From Streptomyces buecherae (lineage in GTDB: Bacteria > Actinomycetota > Actinomycetes > Streptomycetales > Streptomycetaceae): DNA of 64,000 bases. Below, piece after piece: positions 27,301-35,971 of the stretch (position 1 is its first letter; every line of letters starts with the position of its first letter). Under the pieces are notes generated by a model that was given only the letters and a program-made list of their open reading frames with translations, ran no database searches and was not told where the DNA came from. Location: positions 7,728,501-7,792,500 of the forward strand of contig NZ_CP060404.1 of NCBI RefSeq assembly GCF_014295035.1, given 5' to 3'. The translations under genes were made by a program, and so were the position numbers.

Positions 27301-29739
27301 CTCCACGCCCACCTGGACGGGGCGGCGCCGGACGCGCGGCCCGACCTGGCCGACGTGGCGTACACGCTCCAGACCGGCCGCCGACCCCAGCGACACCGCG
27401 TCGCCTTCTCGGCCACCGACCACGCCGACCTCGCCGCCCAGTTGAAGGGCTTCGTGGCCGACGGGCGGGCCGACGCGGCGCGCGAGCGGCTCGACGAGGC
27501 GGGCCGGCAGTGGCTCGACGGCGCCGACGTGGACTTCGAGGCCGCCTGGCGCGGACGCCCGGGCCGCCGCGTGCCGCTGCCCGGCTACCCCTTCGAGCGG
27601 GACACCCACTGGCTGTACGAGGGCGCGGTACGGGTCACCGCGACCGAGCCGGCCGCCGCGCCGCCGGCCACGGCCGACGCGGAGCCCGGCGGCGTGGACC
27701 ACGCGTTCCTGGGCCAACTGGCCGAGGCGTTCCGGGGCGAGCGCCTGGAGCTGATGGCGGGCTACCTCCAGCGCCGGGTCGCCGGCCTGCTCGGCTTCGC
27801 CGACGGCCGGCTCCCCGAGACCGACCGAGGCTTCTTCGAGCTGGGCATGGACTCCATCACGTCCACGCAGATGCACAACCTGCTGGAGCGCCTCTTCGGG
27901 CAGAGCCTGGACCTGCAACTCATCTTCAACTACCCGACGATCAACGACGTGGCCGCCTACCTCCTGGACCTGCTTGACCAGGCCGGCGGACAGGTGGCCG
28001 GCGAGCCGTCCCCCGCGCCCCAGGCCGCCGAGGACACGGACGCGCCCGTGTGGCTGTTCACCCGGGACTGGGCCGAGACCCACGCCAGCGCGGCGCGCCA
28101 GGCCGGGGGCACGGTCGTGCTCCTGGACACCGGCGAGAAGCTGCGCACCGCCCTGCTGGGCCTGCCGGCCGACGAGCGCCCCGAGCACGTGGTCCTCGTC
28201 CGCCCGGGCGAGCGCGGGTTCCGCGCCGTCGGCCCGGACGAGTTCGAACTCGACCCGCTGGAGCGGGACGGCTACGAGCGCCTGCTCGCGGCGCTGGCCG
28301 AGCGCGACCTGACCGTGGACCGGATCATCCACCACTGGTCGGCCGCCGGCTCCGACGCCGACCCGGACCGCATCGAGGCCGGCCTGCACCAGGGCGTCTA
28401 CGCCCTGACCGCCCTCAGCCAGGCCGTGCTGGCCAAGCTGCCGGGGCAGCGGGTGCGCCTGGTGTACGCGTACGCCTCGCGCGGCGGGGCGGCGGCGCCG
28501 GAGAGCCAGGGCATCGGCGGCTTCGCGCGCGCCGCCCGCATGGAGAGCCCGCTGCTGGTCTACAAGACGGTCGAGTTCACCCGCGCCAACCTCAGCCGGG
28601 CCCGGATGGCCGCCGCGCTGATGGCCGAGTTCGGCCACGACGACGCGGACGTGGAGCTGCGGCACAGCGGCACCCGCCGCTGGACCCGCTGCTTCCACCC
28701 GGTGCCCGCCGGCGAGATCGAAGCCGCCAAGCCCCGGTTCACCGCCGGCGGCGTCTACCTGATCACCGGTGGCCCCGGCGGCCTGGCCGGCCTCTTCGCC
28801 CGCTACCTCAGCGAGGAGCACCGGGCCAGGGTCGTCCTGGTCGGCCGCCGCGCGGCGGACGCCGAGAAGCTGGCCGAACTCGCCTCCTGGGGCCGGGACG
28901 GCGGCGAGGCCGTCTACCTGCGGGCCGACATCGGCGACCGGCGGGCGGTCGCGGACCTGGTCGCCGAGGTGCGCGGACGGTTCGGGCCGATCACCGGCCT
29001 GATCCACTCGGCCGGCGCGCTGCGGGACGGTTCGCTCCAGAACAAGCGCCCCGAGGAGATGGCGGAGGTCTTCAGGGCCAAGGTGTTCGGCACCCGGTAC
29101 CTGGACGAGGCGCTGCGGGACGAGCCCCTGGAACTCTTCGTGATGTTCTCCTCGCTGGCGGCGGTCCTGGGCAACTTCGGGCAGAGCGACTACTGCTTCG
29201 CCAACAGCTACCTGGACGCCTTCGCCGAGTACCGCGCGAAGCAGTGCGAGCGCGGTGAGCGCCCGGGGCACACGCTCTCGCTGAACTGGTCGTTCTGGCG
29301 CACCGGCGGCATGGAGACCAGCGAGACGATCCTGACCTGGATGCGCAACACGCTGGGCACCGTCGTCCTGGAGGGCCCCGAGGGCTGGCAGGCGCTGCGT
29401 ACCGGGGTCGGCCTGGACCACCCGCAGGTCGTCACGGTCAAGGGCGACATCGCGAAGATCACCCGCATGCTGGGCGTCCCGACGCGGGAGATCGAGGCCA
29501 CGCTGCCGGTCGGAGCGCCGACCGAGGAGGGCGCCGAGCCGGCGGCCGGCGCGGCCTGCGCCGACCAGGCACCGGCCTCCACCGGCCTGGACGGCCTGGA
29601 CGGCCTGGCGGGCGTGGACGACCCGGAGGGCCTGGACGCCGCGTCGTCCGACCTGGACGGCATGGGCGAGGACGACCTCGTCGCCCTGCTGCGGAAGGAA
29701 ATCGAGCTGAGTGAGAACGAGGGGCTGGATGTTTCATGA
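21307..29739 (+). CDS. Trans-AT polyketide synthase subunit: KR-ACP-KS-ACP(0)-ACP-KS-ACP-KR
   Basis: The gene overlaps the previous stop. GTG 21307 is used here; ATG 21319 in the same frame is an alternative. The N-terminal KR (core 230-412) and ACP (495-568, GVES) finish the split module begun in the previous protein. Then KS 675-1102 (TMCSSS), an ACP-like fold 1159-1235 in which the Asp-Ser pair is Gly-Thr (GLGTYEL), a second true ACP 1432-1505 (GVDS), KS 1544-1967 (TACSSS), ACP 2145-2222 (GMDS), and a KR about 2479-2725 located after its ACP, not before it. Both KRs carry the B-type Asp (AGxxxD). A GLDGLDGL-containing acidic tail (2740-2810) ends in a predicted helix (DDLVALLRKEIELSE) suited to docking with the coiled coil of the next protein. 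The stop overlaps the next ATG (ATGA). Confidence 0.95.
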   Translation: MNEEMTEHVRYWTPQWQPTRAAHPARADAPRASGHILALTAREDAEQALRRAVARHDAGATLHVVRTADQLVPALRTHPLPGRILIWHGPAPAEDAGEVEVAHAAEREYFLLHELTQALLRARPDHDVRLVHAFTEGTDGADGASPRHVAVGAFARVVALEKPTFDYRSVALTPRSADDAAATLLAEFDRPREAAQVRYEGEHRTVRGLAALPAPPLATAGPGPVRPGATYLITGGLGGLGLIFARELARRAPVRLVLSGRRPLDERGRAALAQLASGGTQAQYVQADVSSADGVATLVSQARSAFGPLSGVVHSAGVIQDSFLLKKTHEEAAAVLAAKVRGTALLDAALRDEPLDFFVLFSSLAGTLGNLGQADYGFANAYLDQYAHRREALRRRGLRSGRSLAIGWPLWQGVGAMHAADGAEERARDELGLHPLTAGEGVDAFFTALTSDAPQVVVVKGEPRTWEALERGPQAPQVSARQAAPAPVAAAEEADPVLRGRTRDHLVRLVSRYTKLPTSEIRPDTSFGRYGVESILIIGMTQELEEDLGPLAKTLFFEYDSVNELTDHLVRTRAPQLRAHFGLTAAAPAEPAPHPASAAAPEPAAPVAPAKALSGKWALLQARGRAEQPVAEPPVAGHPAAEHPVAERPHPVASRPAAQRETTQRGAVQQDTAQQDIAIIGLAGRYPGAEDLDAFWENLRTGTDSVTEVPRRRWDHSALYAPERGRPGTTYSRWGGFLDGVELFDPLFFNIPPVEAEFLDPQERLFLETSYQTIEDAGYAPDALAGKKVGVYAGVMFGLYQLLATDKHGGWLNGNSSYASVANRVSYFFDFHGPSMTVDTMCSSSLVAIHQACTAIRSGECELALAGGVNVMSHPAKYIQLGQGGFLSSDGRCRAFGEGGDGYVPGEGVGAVLLKPLRQALADGDHVHAVIKGSAVNAGGRTSGYSVPNPQAQAEVIGEALARADVDPRSVSYVEAHGTGTSLGDPIEITGLTKAYRRATQDQQFCAIGSVKSNIGHLESAAGIAALTKVILQMRHRQLVPSLHTTPLNPLIDFPETPFTVQRALEDWQAPVGPDGRALPRRAGISAFGAGGTNAHLVVEEPPAQSADTDDAPREHLFVLSAQQRDGLRAAAQRLLSHLDRQADPAPAARPATETPTALTPDAVREETRAAVAHALGLRPADVADDEPYADQGLGTYELVACHERLQERLGLSFPTEVLHEQPTVARTAAHLADLYGARQTPEPAARPAVAPALSLADLAYTLQTGRAAMAERLAVRAGDLAELRQGLRAYLEGRADAPGVWSGSTEDHDRRLHSLLRHDVTQKYTRQLLAEGRLDETAEMWVMGADADWAPLWQAQRRRRLPLPTYPFARETHWVIPVGPDDPLVPATALAAASGGPVAVPATAPALPAAPRPAPAAAPVAAPLSGDELHAVVLADVKRRFSEVLKIPVGRLKAHATFEDYGVDSVRITQLNRALEAHYGPLPTSLLFTYKDLESLARHLATTSAARELGAPAAVATTPAPLSPAPAAPPVPAGVAAAGSGDIAVIGLSGRYPQAPTLAEFAANLAAGRDAITEIPAERWDHRDFPDVDCRWGGFLDDALAFDPGFFNLSPGAAAYMDPQERLFLQAVWHCLEDAGHTPESLADPEAGDRRGNVAVFAGVTFNEYGLYGAADLAAGKDVPIDSQLYSVANRVSYLLNLRGPSLVVDTACSSSLYAIHLACEALRHGEAEVAIAGGVNLSLHPSKYLTLGMFNFLSADGHCKSFGEGGNGYVPGEGVGAVLLKPLAQAEADGDHVYGVIKGTAVNHGGKTNGYTVPNPVAQAEVVRAALARAGVEPGGVSYLEAHGTGTSLGDSIEIEALATAFDGFPDDGRHCAIGSVKSNIGHLEAAAGISQVTKVLLQMREGRLFPSRLNSERLNPEIDFDRTPFRVQLEAEPWQPPQGQPRRAGVSSFGVGGVNVHLVLEEYTGRPHPAPATSGPHLVPLSARTPEALVRYAAALHAHLDGAAPDARPDLADVAYTLQTGRRPQRHRVAFSATDHADLAAQLKGFVADGRADAARERLDEAGRQWLDGADVDFEAAWRGRPGRRVPLPGYPFERDTHWLYEGAVRVTATEPAAAPPATADAEPGGVDHAFLGQLAEAFRGERLELMAGYLQRRVAGLLGFADGRLPETDRGFFELGMDSITSTQMHNLLERLFGQSLDLQLIFNYPTINDVAAYLLDLLDQAGGQVAGEPSPAPQAAEDTDAPVWLFTRDWAETHASAARQAGGTVVLLDTGEKLRTALLGLPADERPEHVVLVRPGERGFRAVGPDEFELDPLERDGYERLLAALAERDLTVDRIIHHWSAAGSDADPDRIEAGLHQGVYALTALSQAVLAKLPGQRVRLVYAYASRGGAAAPESQGIGGFARAARMESPLLVYKTVEFTRANLSRARMAAALMAEFGHDDADVELRHSGTRRWTRCFHPVPAGEIEAAKPRFTAGGVYLITGGPGGLAGLFARYLSEEHRARVVLVGRRAADAEKLAELASWGRDGGEAVYLRADIGDRRAVADLVAEVRGRFGPITGLIHSAGALRDGSLQNKRPEEMAEVFRAKVFGTRYLDEALRDEPLELFVMFSSLAAVLGNFGQSDYCFANSYLDAFAEYRAKQCERGERPGHTLSLNWSFWRTGGMETSETILTWMRNTLGTVVLEGPEGWQALRTGVGLDHPQVVTVKGDIAKITRMLGVPTREIEATLPVGAPTEEGAEPAAGAACADQAPASTGLDGLDGLAGVDDPEGLDAASSDLDGMGEDDLVALLRKEIELSENEGLDVS

Positions 29740-32700
29740 GTGAGCAGGCGAAGAGCAGCACCACCGAGGTACTGAAACAGTCAGTCCTGACGATCCAGAA
29801 CCTGCGCCGCCAGTTGGCCAGGAGCCGCGAGGCGGGTCGGGAACCCGTCGCCGTGGTCGGCCTGGCCTGCCGCTTCCCCGGTGGGTGTGACACACCCGAA
29901 CGGTTCTGGGACTTCGTACGGGAGGCCGGCGTCGGCGTCCGCGACGTTCCCGACGACCGCTGGCCCGTCCAGGACCACTACGACCCGACGCCGGGCAAGC
30001 CCGGCAAGATGTACATCCGGCAGAGCAACTTCCTGGCGCGGGACGTGGCGGCCTTCGACGCCCGGTTCTTCAAGATCTCCCCGCTGGAAGCCAACGCGAT
30101 GGACCCCCAGCAGCGGCAGTTGCTGGAGGTGTCCTGGGAGGCGCTGGAGAACGCCGGCCAACACCCGGAGGAGATGCGCGGCAGCTCCACGGGCGTGTTC
30201 ATCGGCATCTCCAGCAACTCCGAGTACGCCCAGCTCGTACGCGACTCCGCCGACGTCAACGAGTACATCGGCACCGGCACCACCTCCAGCATCGCCTCCG
30301 GTCGCGTCTCGTACGCGTTCGGCTGGAACGGCCCCGCGCTCTCCGTCGACACCGCCTGCTCCTCGTCGCTGGTCGGCCCCCAGTTGGCCGTCGACGCGCT
30401 GCGCCGCGGGGAGTGCGACACGGCGCTGGCCGGCGGCGTGAACATGATGCTCTCGCCGGGCGTCATGTCCTCGCTGTGCATGATGAACGCCCTGGCGGCC
30501 GACGGCAGGTCCAAGCCCTTCGACGCCTCGGCGGACGGCTACGGGCGAGGCGAGGGCATCGGCATGGTCGTGCTCAAGCGGCTCTCGGACGCCCAGCGCG
30601 ACGGCGACACCGTCTACGCCGTGATCCGTGGCGGCGCCATCAACAACGACGGCGAGAGCAGCGGCCTGACCATGCCCAACGGCCAGGCCCAGAAGGCCGT
30701 GCTCGCCCGGGCGCTGCACAACGCCGGCGTCGCCCCCGAGGCCGTCGACTACCTGGAGACGCACGGAACCGGCACCCTGCTCGGCGACCCGATCGAGATC
30801 GACGCCATCCACCACGTGTACGGCCACCCCTCCCGCCGCCTGACGCTGGGCGCGGTCAAGGCGAACATCGGCCACCTGGAGGCCGGCGCCGGCATCGCCA
30901 GCCTCATCAAGACCGTGCTGTGCCTGCACCACGGCCAGATCCCGCCCATCGCCGGGCTGACCGAGCTGAACCCGCGCCTGGAACCGCTCAGGGAGTCCTT
31001 CGACTTCCCGCGCTCCGTCCGCGACTGGCCGGCCGACCCCGACCGGCCGCGGCACGCCGCTATCAGCTCCTTCGGCTTCAGCGGCACCAACGCCCACCTG
31101 ATCCTCTCCGAGGCGCCCCAGGCGCCGGCGTCCGGTGCGGCCGGCCAGCCGGCCCGCCCCCGGCTCGCCTCCTCGCTGCTGACGCTGAGCGCCACCGACG
31201 AGGAGAAGCTGGTCCGCCAGATCCGCGGCTTCGACGCGTACCTCGCCAGCCACCCCGACGTCCCGGTCGAGGACCTGTGCTACACGGCCAACGCCTGCCG
31301 CACCGCGTTCACCCACCGCGCCGTCTTCCTCGGCACCACCGTGGCGGAGCTGCGCGAAAGCTTCGGCGCCGTGCTCGCCGCGTACGAGGTGCAGGGGACG
31401 CTGTACTCCGACACCTCGGTCATCCTCGGCAGCAGCCACGGCCGGGACCGTTGGAACGCCAAGCGCACCCTGTTCACCCCGCACGCGGGCGGCCGGGCCT
31501 TCGCCGCGCAGACCGACGAGAAGATCCAGCCCAAACTGGCCTTCCTCTTCCACGGCGACGCGGGACACACCTTCGAGGTGGCCCGCGCGCTCGCGGCCGA
31601 CTTCCCCGTCTTCCGCTCCGCGCTCGCCGAGTGCCTGGCGCACTTCGACGCCGCCTGCGGCCCACAGCTCGCGGCCCTCACCACCGAGGGGGCCGAGCCC
31701 GCCACCGAACAGGCCCGGCAGGCGTGGCTGTTCGCGGCCGAGTACGCCCTGTGCGAGCTGCTCGCCTCCTACGGCGTGCTGCCCGAGATCACCTTCGGCG
31801 AGCGCACCGGGTCCCTGGTCGCGGCCGTCGTCTCCGGCGTGCTCGACCTGGAGGCCGCGGTCGGCCACCACCTGGCGCTGGAGCGGGCGCGCGCATCGGC
31901 CGAGCCGGTGGCCTTCGCCCGGGTGCGCCTGGAGCGCGAGGCGTTCGAGGGCGTGCTGCGCGACTGGCAGGGCCAGGCCCACCTGTCGGCCGTGTACGGG
32001 CCGAACGAGCGGGTGCTCTCCGGCGCCCCCGCGGCGCTCGCCCAGGTCACCGACGCGCTGGCCGCCGCCGGCGCCGAGATCACCCAGGAGCGGGAGGGCA
32101 CCTGGCCCTCCGCCGCCTACCAGGGCCGGGCGGAGAGCTGGCAGCGCACCGTACGCGACGCCGCGTACCAGCAGCCCGACAGCCGCTACCAGTCGCCGCA
32201 CACCCTGACCACCAGCCACAACCCCGAGGCGCTGCGCGCCGACTTCCGCGACCACGCCCTGACCGCGCCGATCCGCTACGACGAGGGCCTGCGGGAGCTG
32301 TACGACCAGGGCTACCGCTTCTTCGTCGAGCTGGGCGCGCCCCGCGACGCCGAGGTCCTCCAGCGCGATGACGTCGTCGTGCTGCGGCTGACCGACGCGG
32401 GCCCCGCGCTGGAGACGCTGCTGCGCGCGCTGGCCCGGCTCTCCTGCCTGGGCTCGTCGCTGCACTGGCGGGACCACTACGCGGGCCAGGGCCGGCGCAA
32501 GCTGATGCTGCCCAACTACCCCTTCGAACCGACCCGCCACTGGCTGGCCCACTCCGGCGCCGACCGGGAGTCGGCCGAGCTGACCGGCCGGCTGGGCGGG
32601 CGGCTCAGCCGCGAGGGGCTGCGCGGCGAGGAGCTGGGGCTGCCGGTTCGGCAGAAGCAGTACCTGTACACCTTCGCCCACCAGAACTTCCCCGAGCTGG

Positions 32701-34658
32701 TGGACAACTCCGGTGTCGTCCACGTGGGTTACTACCTGGAGATGCTGCGGGCCGTGCTGGCCGAGCGACACCCGGGCCGGCTGTGCCGGGTGCGTGACAT
32801 GCGGTTCACGGCCCCCATCATGGTCTTCGCCGAGGAGACCAAGGAGGTCCTGCTCGTCCTCGACCCGCGCGACGACGGCGACGGCTCGTTCGACTTCCAG
32901 TTCCACAGCAAGGAGGCCGGCGCCGCGCAGTGGAGCCTGAACGTGCACGGCGTCGTGGGCCCCGCGGACGAGGTGGCCGACGCCGCGCCGCTGGACATCG
33001 CCGCCGCCCAGCGCGCCAGCGACCGCCACGTGCCCCGCGAGGAGTTCTACGAGCCGCTGGAGCAGGACCGCGGCTTCTACTTCGGCCCGGCCGTGCGCTA
33101 CGTCGACGGGGCCTGGTGGCGCGGTCAGAGCGAGGTGCTCGTCGGTTTCGCGGCGCCCGAGGGAGCGACCGCGCGCCGCGCGTACGCCCTCGGCTTCCAC
33201 CCCGGCGTCCTCGACAGTTGCGCCCAGACCTGCAACTACGTGGCCGTCGACCGCACCCCGAGCGGGCGCAAGTACATGGTCGCCGAGATGGACGAGGTGC
33301 TCCTGCGGCCCAGCTCCTCGGCCGAGGGGCTGTTCGCCAGCGTGGCCGTCCCCGACTACGACGCGGAGCGAGGGGAGATCACCGGCAGCATCCGGCTCGT
33401 GGACGGCTCGGGCACGACCGTGGCCTCGGTCGGGCACATCCGGCTCAAGGAGTTCGACGAGAAGAAGCTCGGCGAACTCAAGGCGATGATGGACGCCGCG
33501 ACGCTGGACAAGGAGGGCGAGGACCGGGACTTCCTCCAGCGCTACGGCTACGCGAACGCCGAGCGCAAGCAGGAGATGGTCCTGGAGTACCTGAGCCGGC
33601 TGCTCGCGCACATCCTGGAGATGGAGCCGGACGAGGTCGACCCGGACCAGCCGATGAGCGACTTCGGCCTGGACTCCATGACCGGCCTGCGCTTCTTCCA
33701 CAAGACCGGCACCCTGCTGTCCGTCGACATCTCCTTCGCCGACATGGTCCAGAGCGACACCCTGCGCGGCCTCGCGCAGGGCCTGACGGACCTGCTCCCC
33801 GGCGGCAGCGGACTGCGCGCCACCCAGACCAAGCCGTACGAGGACGACCTCTCCCCGGCGCACTGGGTGCACCGCTACGAGCCGAACCCCGACGCCAGGG
33901 TGCGCCTGTTCTGCTTCCCCAACGGCTACCGCGACGCCGACCTGTTCGACGACTGGCGCGACCACCTCGGCCCGGAGATCGACGTGTGCGCGATCAAGCT
34001 GCCGGGGATGGACACCAAGCGGCTGGACGAGCGGGCCCCGTCCGACCTCGACGCCTTCATGCGGACCATGGAGCGCGTCATCGACCCGAAGCTGCTCGAC
34101 CTCCCCTGCGCCACCTTCGGGCACAGCTGGGGCGCGCTGTTCTCCTTCCGACTGGCCCACCGACTCGGCCTGAACCCGGACGCCCGCCTGGTCAAGACGT
34201 TCGTCTCGGGCTTCGCCGCGCCGAGCGGGCCCAACCCCAGCATCCAGGACATCCTGGACGAGTTGGCGAAGAACGGCATGAAGCGTATCCCCACCTACGA
34301 CGAGATCCGGCACGACCCCGAGGCCGTCGAGGTCGTGGTCCGCGCGTACGGGGACGCCTGGAGCTACGGCGAGGTGGAGACGCGGGCGACGCTGCCGCAG
34401 TTGCTGGCGGCGTGCAGCCTCATCGACCGCTACACCTACGACCCCGAGGAGACCTTCTCCGCCCCCATCACGGCCTTCCACGGCGTGGACGACTGGGTGG
34501 CCTCGGAGGAGACCAAGCTGTGGGAGGGGCTGACCACCGGCCCCTTCCTGCTGCACACCATGGCCGGCGACCACCAGTTCATCGACGCGCACCAGTCCCA
34601 GGACCGCCTGCTGGCCATCATCCGGCAGGAACTGCTGAGCGCGGTGGGCCGGTCGTGA
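29736..34658 (+). CDS. Terminal PKS subunit: KS-AT(0)-DH(0)-ACP-thioesterase
   Basis: The start overlaps the previous stop by ATGA. Residues 1-30 form a likely coiled-coil docking helix of the cis-AT style. Domains: KS 35-457 (TACSSS, HGTGT, ANIGH); an AT-like fold 602-888 recognisable from LAFLFHGDAGH and FVELGAPR, in which the catalytic GHSxG is GERTG; a DH-like double hotdog about 969-1240 that lacks HxxxGxxxxP but retains HPGVLDSCAQ; ACP 1280-1352 (GLDS); thioesterase 1373-1640 with GHSWG, Asp in HGVDDW and His in GDHQF. As last subunit it should extend once and release the chain by hydrolysis or cyclisation. Its KS resembles canonical cis-AT KSs (VGLACRFPGG), unlike the other KSs in this cluster, so this gene may have a different origin. 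Confidence 0.95.
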   Translation: MSEQAKSSTTEVLKQSVLTIQNLRRQLARSREAGREPVAVVGLACRFPGGCDTPERFWDFVREAGVGVRDVPDDRWPVQDHYDPTPGKPGKMYIRQSNFLARDVAAFDARFFKISPLEANAMDPQQRQLLEVSWEALENAGQHPEEMRGSSTGVFIGISSNSEYAQLVRDSADVNEYIGTGTTSSIASGRVSYAFGWNGPALSVDTACSSSLVGPQLAVDALRRGECDTALAGGVNMMLSPGVMSSLCMMNALAADGRSKPFDASADGYGRGEGIGMVVLKRLSDAQRDGDTVYAVIRGGAINNDGESSGLTMPNGQAQKAVLARALHNAGVAPEAVDYLETHGTGTLLGDPIEIDAIHHVYGHPSRRLTLGAVKANIGHLEAGAGIASLIKTVLCLHHGQIPPIAGLTELNPRLEPLRESFDFPRSVRDWPADPDRPRHAAISSFGFSGTNAHLILSEAPQAPASGAAGQPARPRLASSLLTLSATDEEKLVRQIRGFDAYLASHPDVPVEDLCYTANACRTAFTHRAVFLGTTVAELRESFGAVLAAYEVQGTLYSDTSVILGSSHGRDRWNAKRTLFTPHAGGRAFAAQTDEKIQPKLAFLFHGDAGHTFEVARALAADFPVFRSALAECLAHFDAACGPQLAALTTEGAEPATEQARQAWLFAAEYALCELLASYGVLPEITFGERTGSLVAAVVSGVLDLEAAVGHHLALERARASAEPVAFARVRLEREAFEGVLRDWQGQAHLSAVYGPNERVLSGAPAALAQVTDALAAAGAEITQEREGTWPSAAYQGRAESWQRTVRDAAYQQPDSRYQSPHTLTTSHNPEALRADFRDHALTAPIRYDEGLRELYDQGYRFFVELGAPRDAEVLQRDDVVVLRLTDAGPALETLLRALARLSCLGSSLHWRDHYAGQGRRKLMLPNYPFEPTRHWLAHSGADRESAELTGRLGGRLSREGLRGEELGLPVRQKQYLYTFAHQNFPELVDNSGVVHVGYYLEMLRAVLAERHPGRLCRVRDMRFTAPIMVFAEETKEVLLVLDPRDDGDGSFDFQFHSKEAGAAQWSLNVHGVVGPADEVADAAPLDIAAAQRASDRHVPREEFYEPLEQDRGFYFGPAVRYVDGAWWRGQSEVLVGFAAPEGATARRAYALGFHPGVLDSCAQTCNYVAVDRTPSGRKYMVAEMDEVLLRPSSSAEGLFASVAVPDYDAERGEITGSIRLVDGSGTTVASVGHIRLKEFDEKKLGELKAMMDAATLDKEGEDRDFLQRYGYANAERKQEMVLEYLSRLLAHILEMEPDEVDPDQPMSDFGLDSMTGLRFFHKTGTLLSVDISFADMVQSDTLRGLAQGLTDLLPGGSGLRATQTKPYEDDLSPAHWVHRYEPNPDARVRLFCFPNGYRDADLFDDWRDHLGPEIDVCAIKLPGMDTKRLDERAPSDLDAFMRTMERVIDPKLLDLPCATFGHSWGALFSFRLAHRLGLNPDARLVKTFVSGFAAPSGPNPSIQDILDELAKNGMKRIPTYDEIRHDPEAVEVVVRAYGDAWSYGEVETRATLPQLLAACSLIDRYTYDPEETFSAPITAFHGVDDWVASEETKLWEGLTTGPFLLHTMAGDHQFIDAHQSQDRLLAIIRQELLSAVGRS

Positions 34659-34705
34659 GCGGCGGGTTGTACGGGGACGGGACCATGAACACGAGGAGAG
34701 ACACT

Positions 34706-35971
34706 ATGCAACCCCGCGCGGCCGGCATCGAGGCCATCAACTTCTACGGCGGCTCGGCCTACCTCGACGTACAGACCCTGGCCGAGTACCGGGGGTTGGA
34801 CAACGAGCGGTTCGCCAACCTGCTCATGCACGAGAAGTCGGTGGCCCTGCCCTTCGAGGACCCGGTCTCCTTCGCGGTCAACGCCGCCAAGCCGATCGTG
34901 GACGCGCTCAGCCAGGAGGAGCGGGACCGCATCGAGGTCCTGATCACCTGCACCGAGTCCGGCATCGACTTCGGCAAGTCGCTCAGCACCTACGTGCACG
35001 ACTACCTGGGCCTGAACCGCGGCTGCCGGCTGTTCGAGGTGAAGAACGCCTGCTACGCGGGGACCGCCGGCTTCCAGAACGCCGTCAACTTCGTCCTCTC
35101 CCAGGTCTCCCCGGGGGCCAAGGGCCTGGTGGTGACCACCGACATCTCCCGCTTCAAGGCCACCGAGGGCGGCGAGGCGCTCCAGGAGGACTGGTCGTTC
35201 GCCGAGCCCAGCGGCGGCGCCGGGGCGATGGCCATCCTGGTCAGCGACACCCCGCACGTCTTCAGCGTGGACGTCGGCGCCAACGGCTACTACGGGTACG
35301 AGGTGATGGACACCTGCCGGCCCGTGCCGGACAGCGAGGCCGGCAACGCCGACCTGTCGCTCATGTCCTACCTGGACTGCTGCGAGGCGGCCTACCGCGC
35401 GTACGCCGACAAGGTCGAGGACGTCGACTACGCCGCCACCTTCGACTACCTCTCCTTCCACACCCCCTTCGGCGGCATGGTCAAGGGCGCGCACCGCACG
35501 ATGATGCGCCGCATGTGCAAGGCGAAGAACCCCGCCATCGAGGCCGACTTCGAACGCCGCGTACTGCCCGGCCTCTCTTACTGCCAGCGGGTGGGCAACG
35601 TCTTCGGCGGCACCGTCTTCCTCAACCTGCTCGGCACCATCGCCCACGGCGACTTCAGCACACCCAAGCGGGTGGGCATCTTCTCCTACGGCTCCGGCTG
35701 CTGCTCCGAGTTCTACAGCGGTGTCGTCACCCAGGACAGTCAGGAGCGGGTGCGGGCGATGGGCACCGGAAAGGTGCTCGACGACCGGTACGAGCTGAGC
35801 ATCGAGCAGTACCTGCGGCTGACCAAGGAGAACGAGGTCATCGAGTTCGGCACCCGCAACGTGGAGCTGCGACTCGACCTGATCCCCGAGGTCCTTGACA
35901 CCGTCTCGGGCACGGGCCGCCTGTTCCTCAAGCGCGTCAACGAGTTCCACCGGGAGTACGAGTGGGTGTGA
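34706..35971 (+). CDS. HMG-CoA-synthase-like beta-branching enzyme (HMGS)
   Basis: 421 residues. In this family the enzyme condenses an ACP-bound acetyl-type donor with the beta-keto group of the chain on the synthase, starting a beta-branch. Visible motifs: VKNACYAGTAG with the nucleophilic Cys, TCTESG near the N-terminus, and FHTPFGGMVKGAH with the family His. Start: ATG 34706, five bases after GAGGAG (34693-34700), is preferred. ATG 34685 in frame would add seven residues, but family members begin near this position. It lies 47 bases behind the thioesterase-bearing PKS gene and overlaps the hydratase gene downstream. The partner acceptor is most likely the triple ACP of the first PKS gene in the window, because those ACPs carry the Trp flag. 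Confidence 0.93.
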   Translation: MQPRAAGIEAINFYGGSAYLDVQTLAEYRGLDNERFANLLMHEKSVALPFEDPVSFAVNAAKPIVDALSQEERDRIEVLITCTESGIDFGKSLSTYVHDYLGLNRGCRLFEVKNACYAGTAGFQNAVNFVLSQVSPGAKGLVVTTDISRFKATEGGEALQEDWSFAEPSGGAGAMAILVSDTPHVFSVDVGANGYYGYEVMDTCRPVPDSEAGNADLSLMSYLDCCEAAYRAYADKVEDVDYAATFDYLSFHTPFGGMVKGAHRTMMRRMCKAKNPAIEADFERRVLPGLSYCQRVGNVFGGTVFLNLLGTIAHGDFSTPKRVGIFSYGSGCCSEFYSGVVTQDSQERVRAMGTGKVLDDRYELSIEQYLRLTKENEVIEFGTRNVELRLDLIPEVLDTVSGTGRLFLKRVNEFHREYEWV

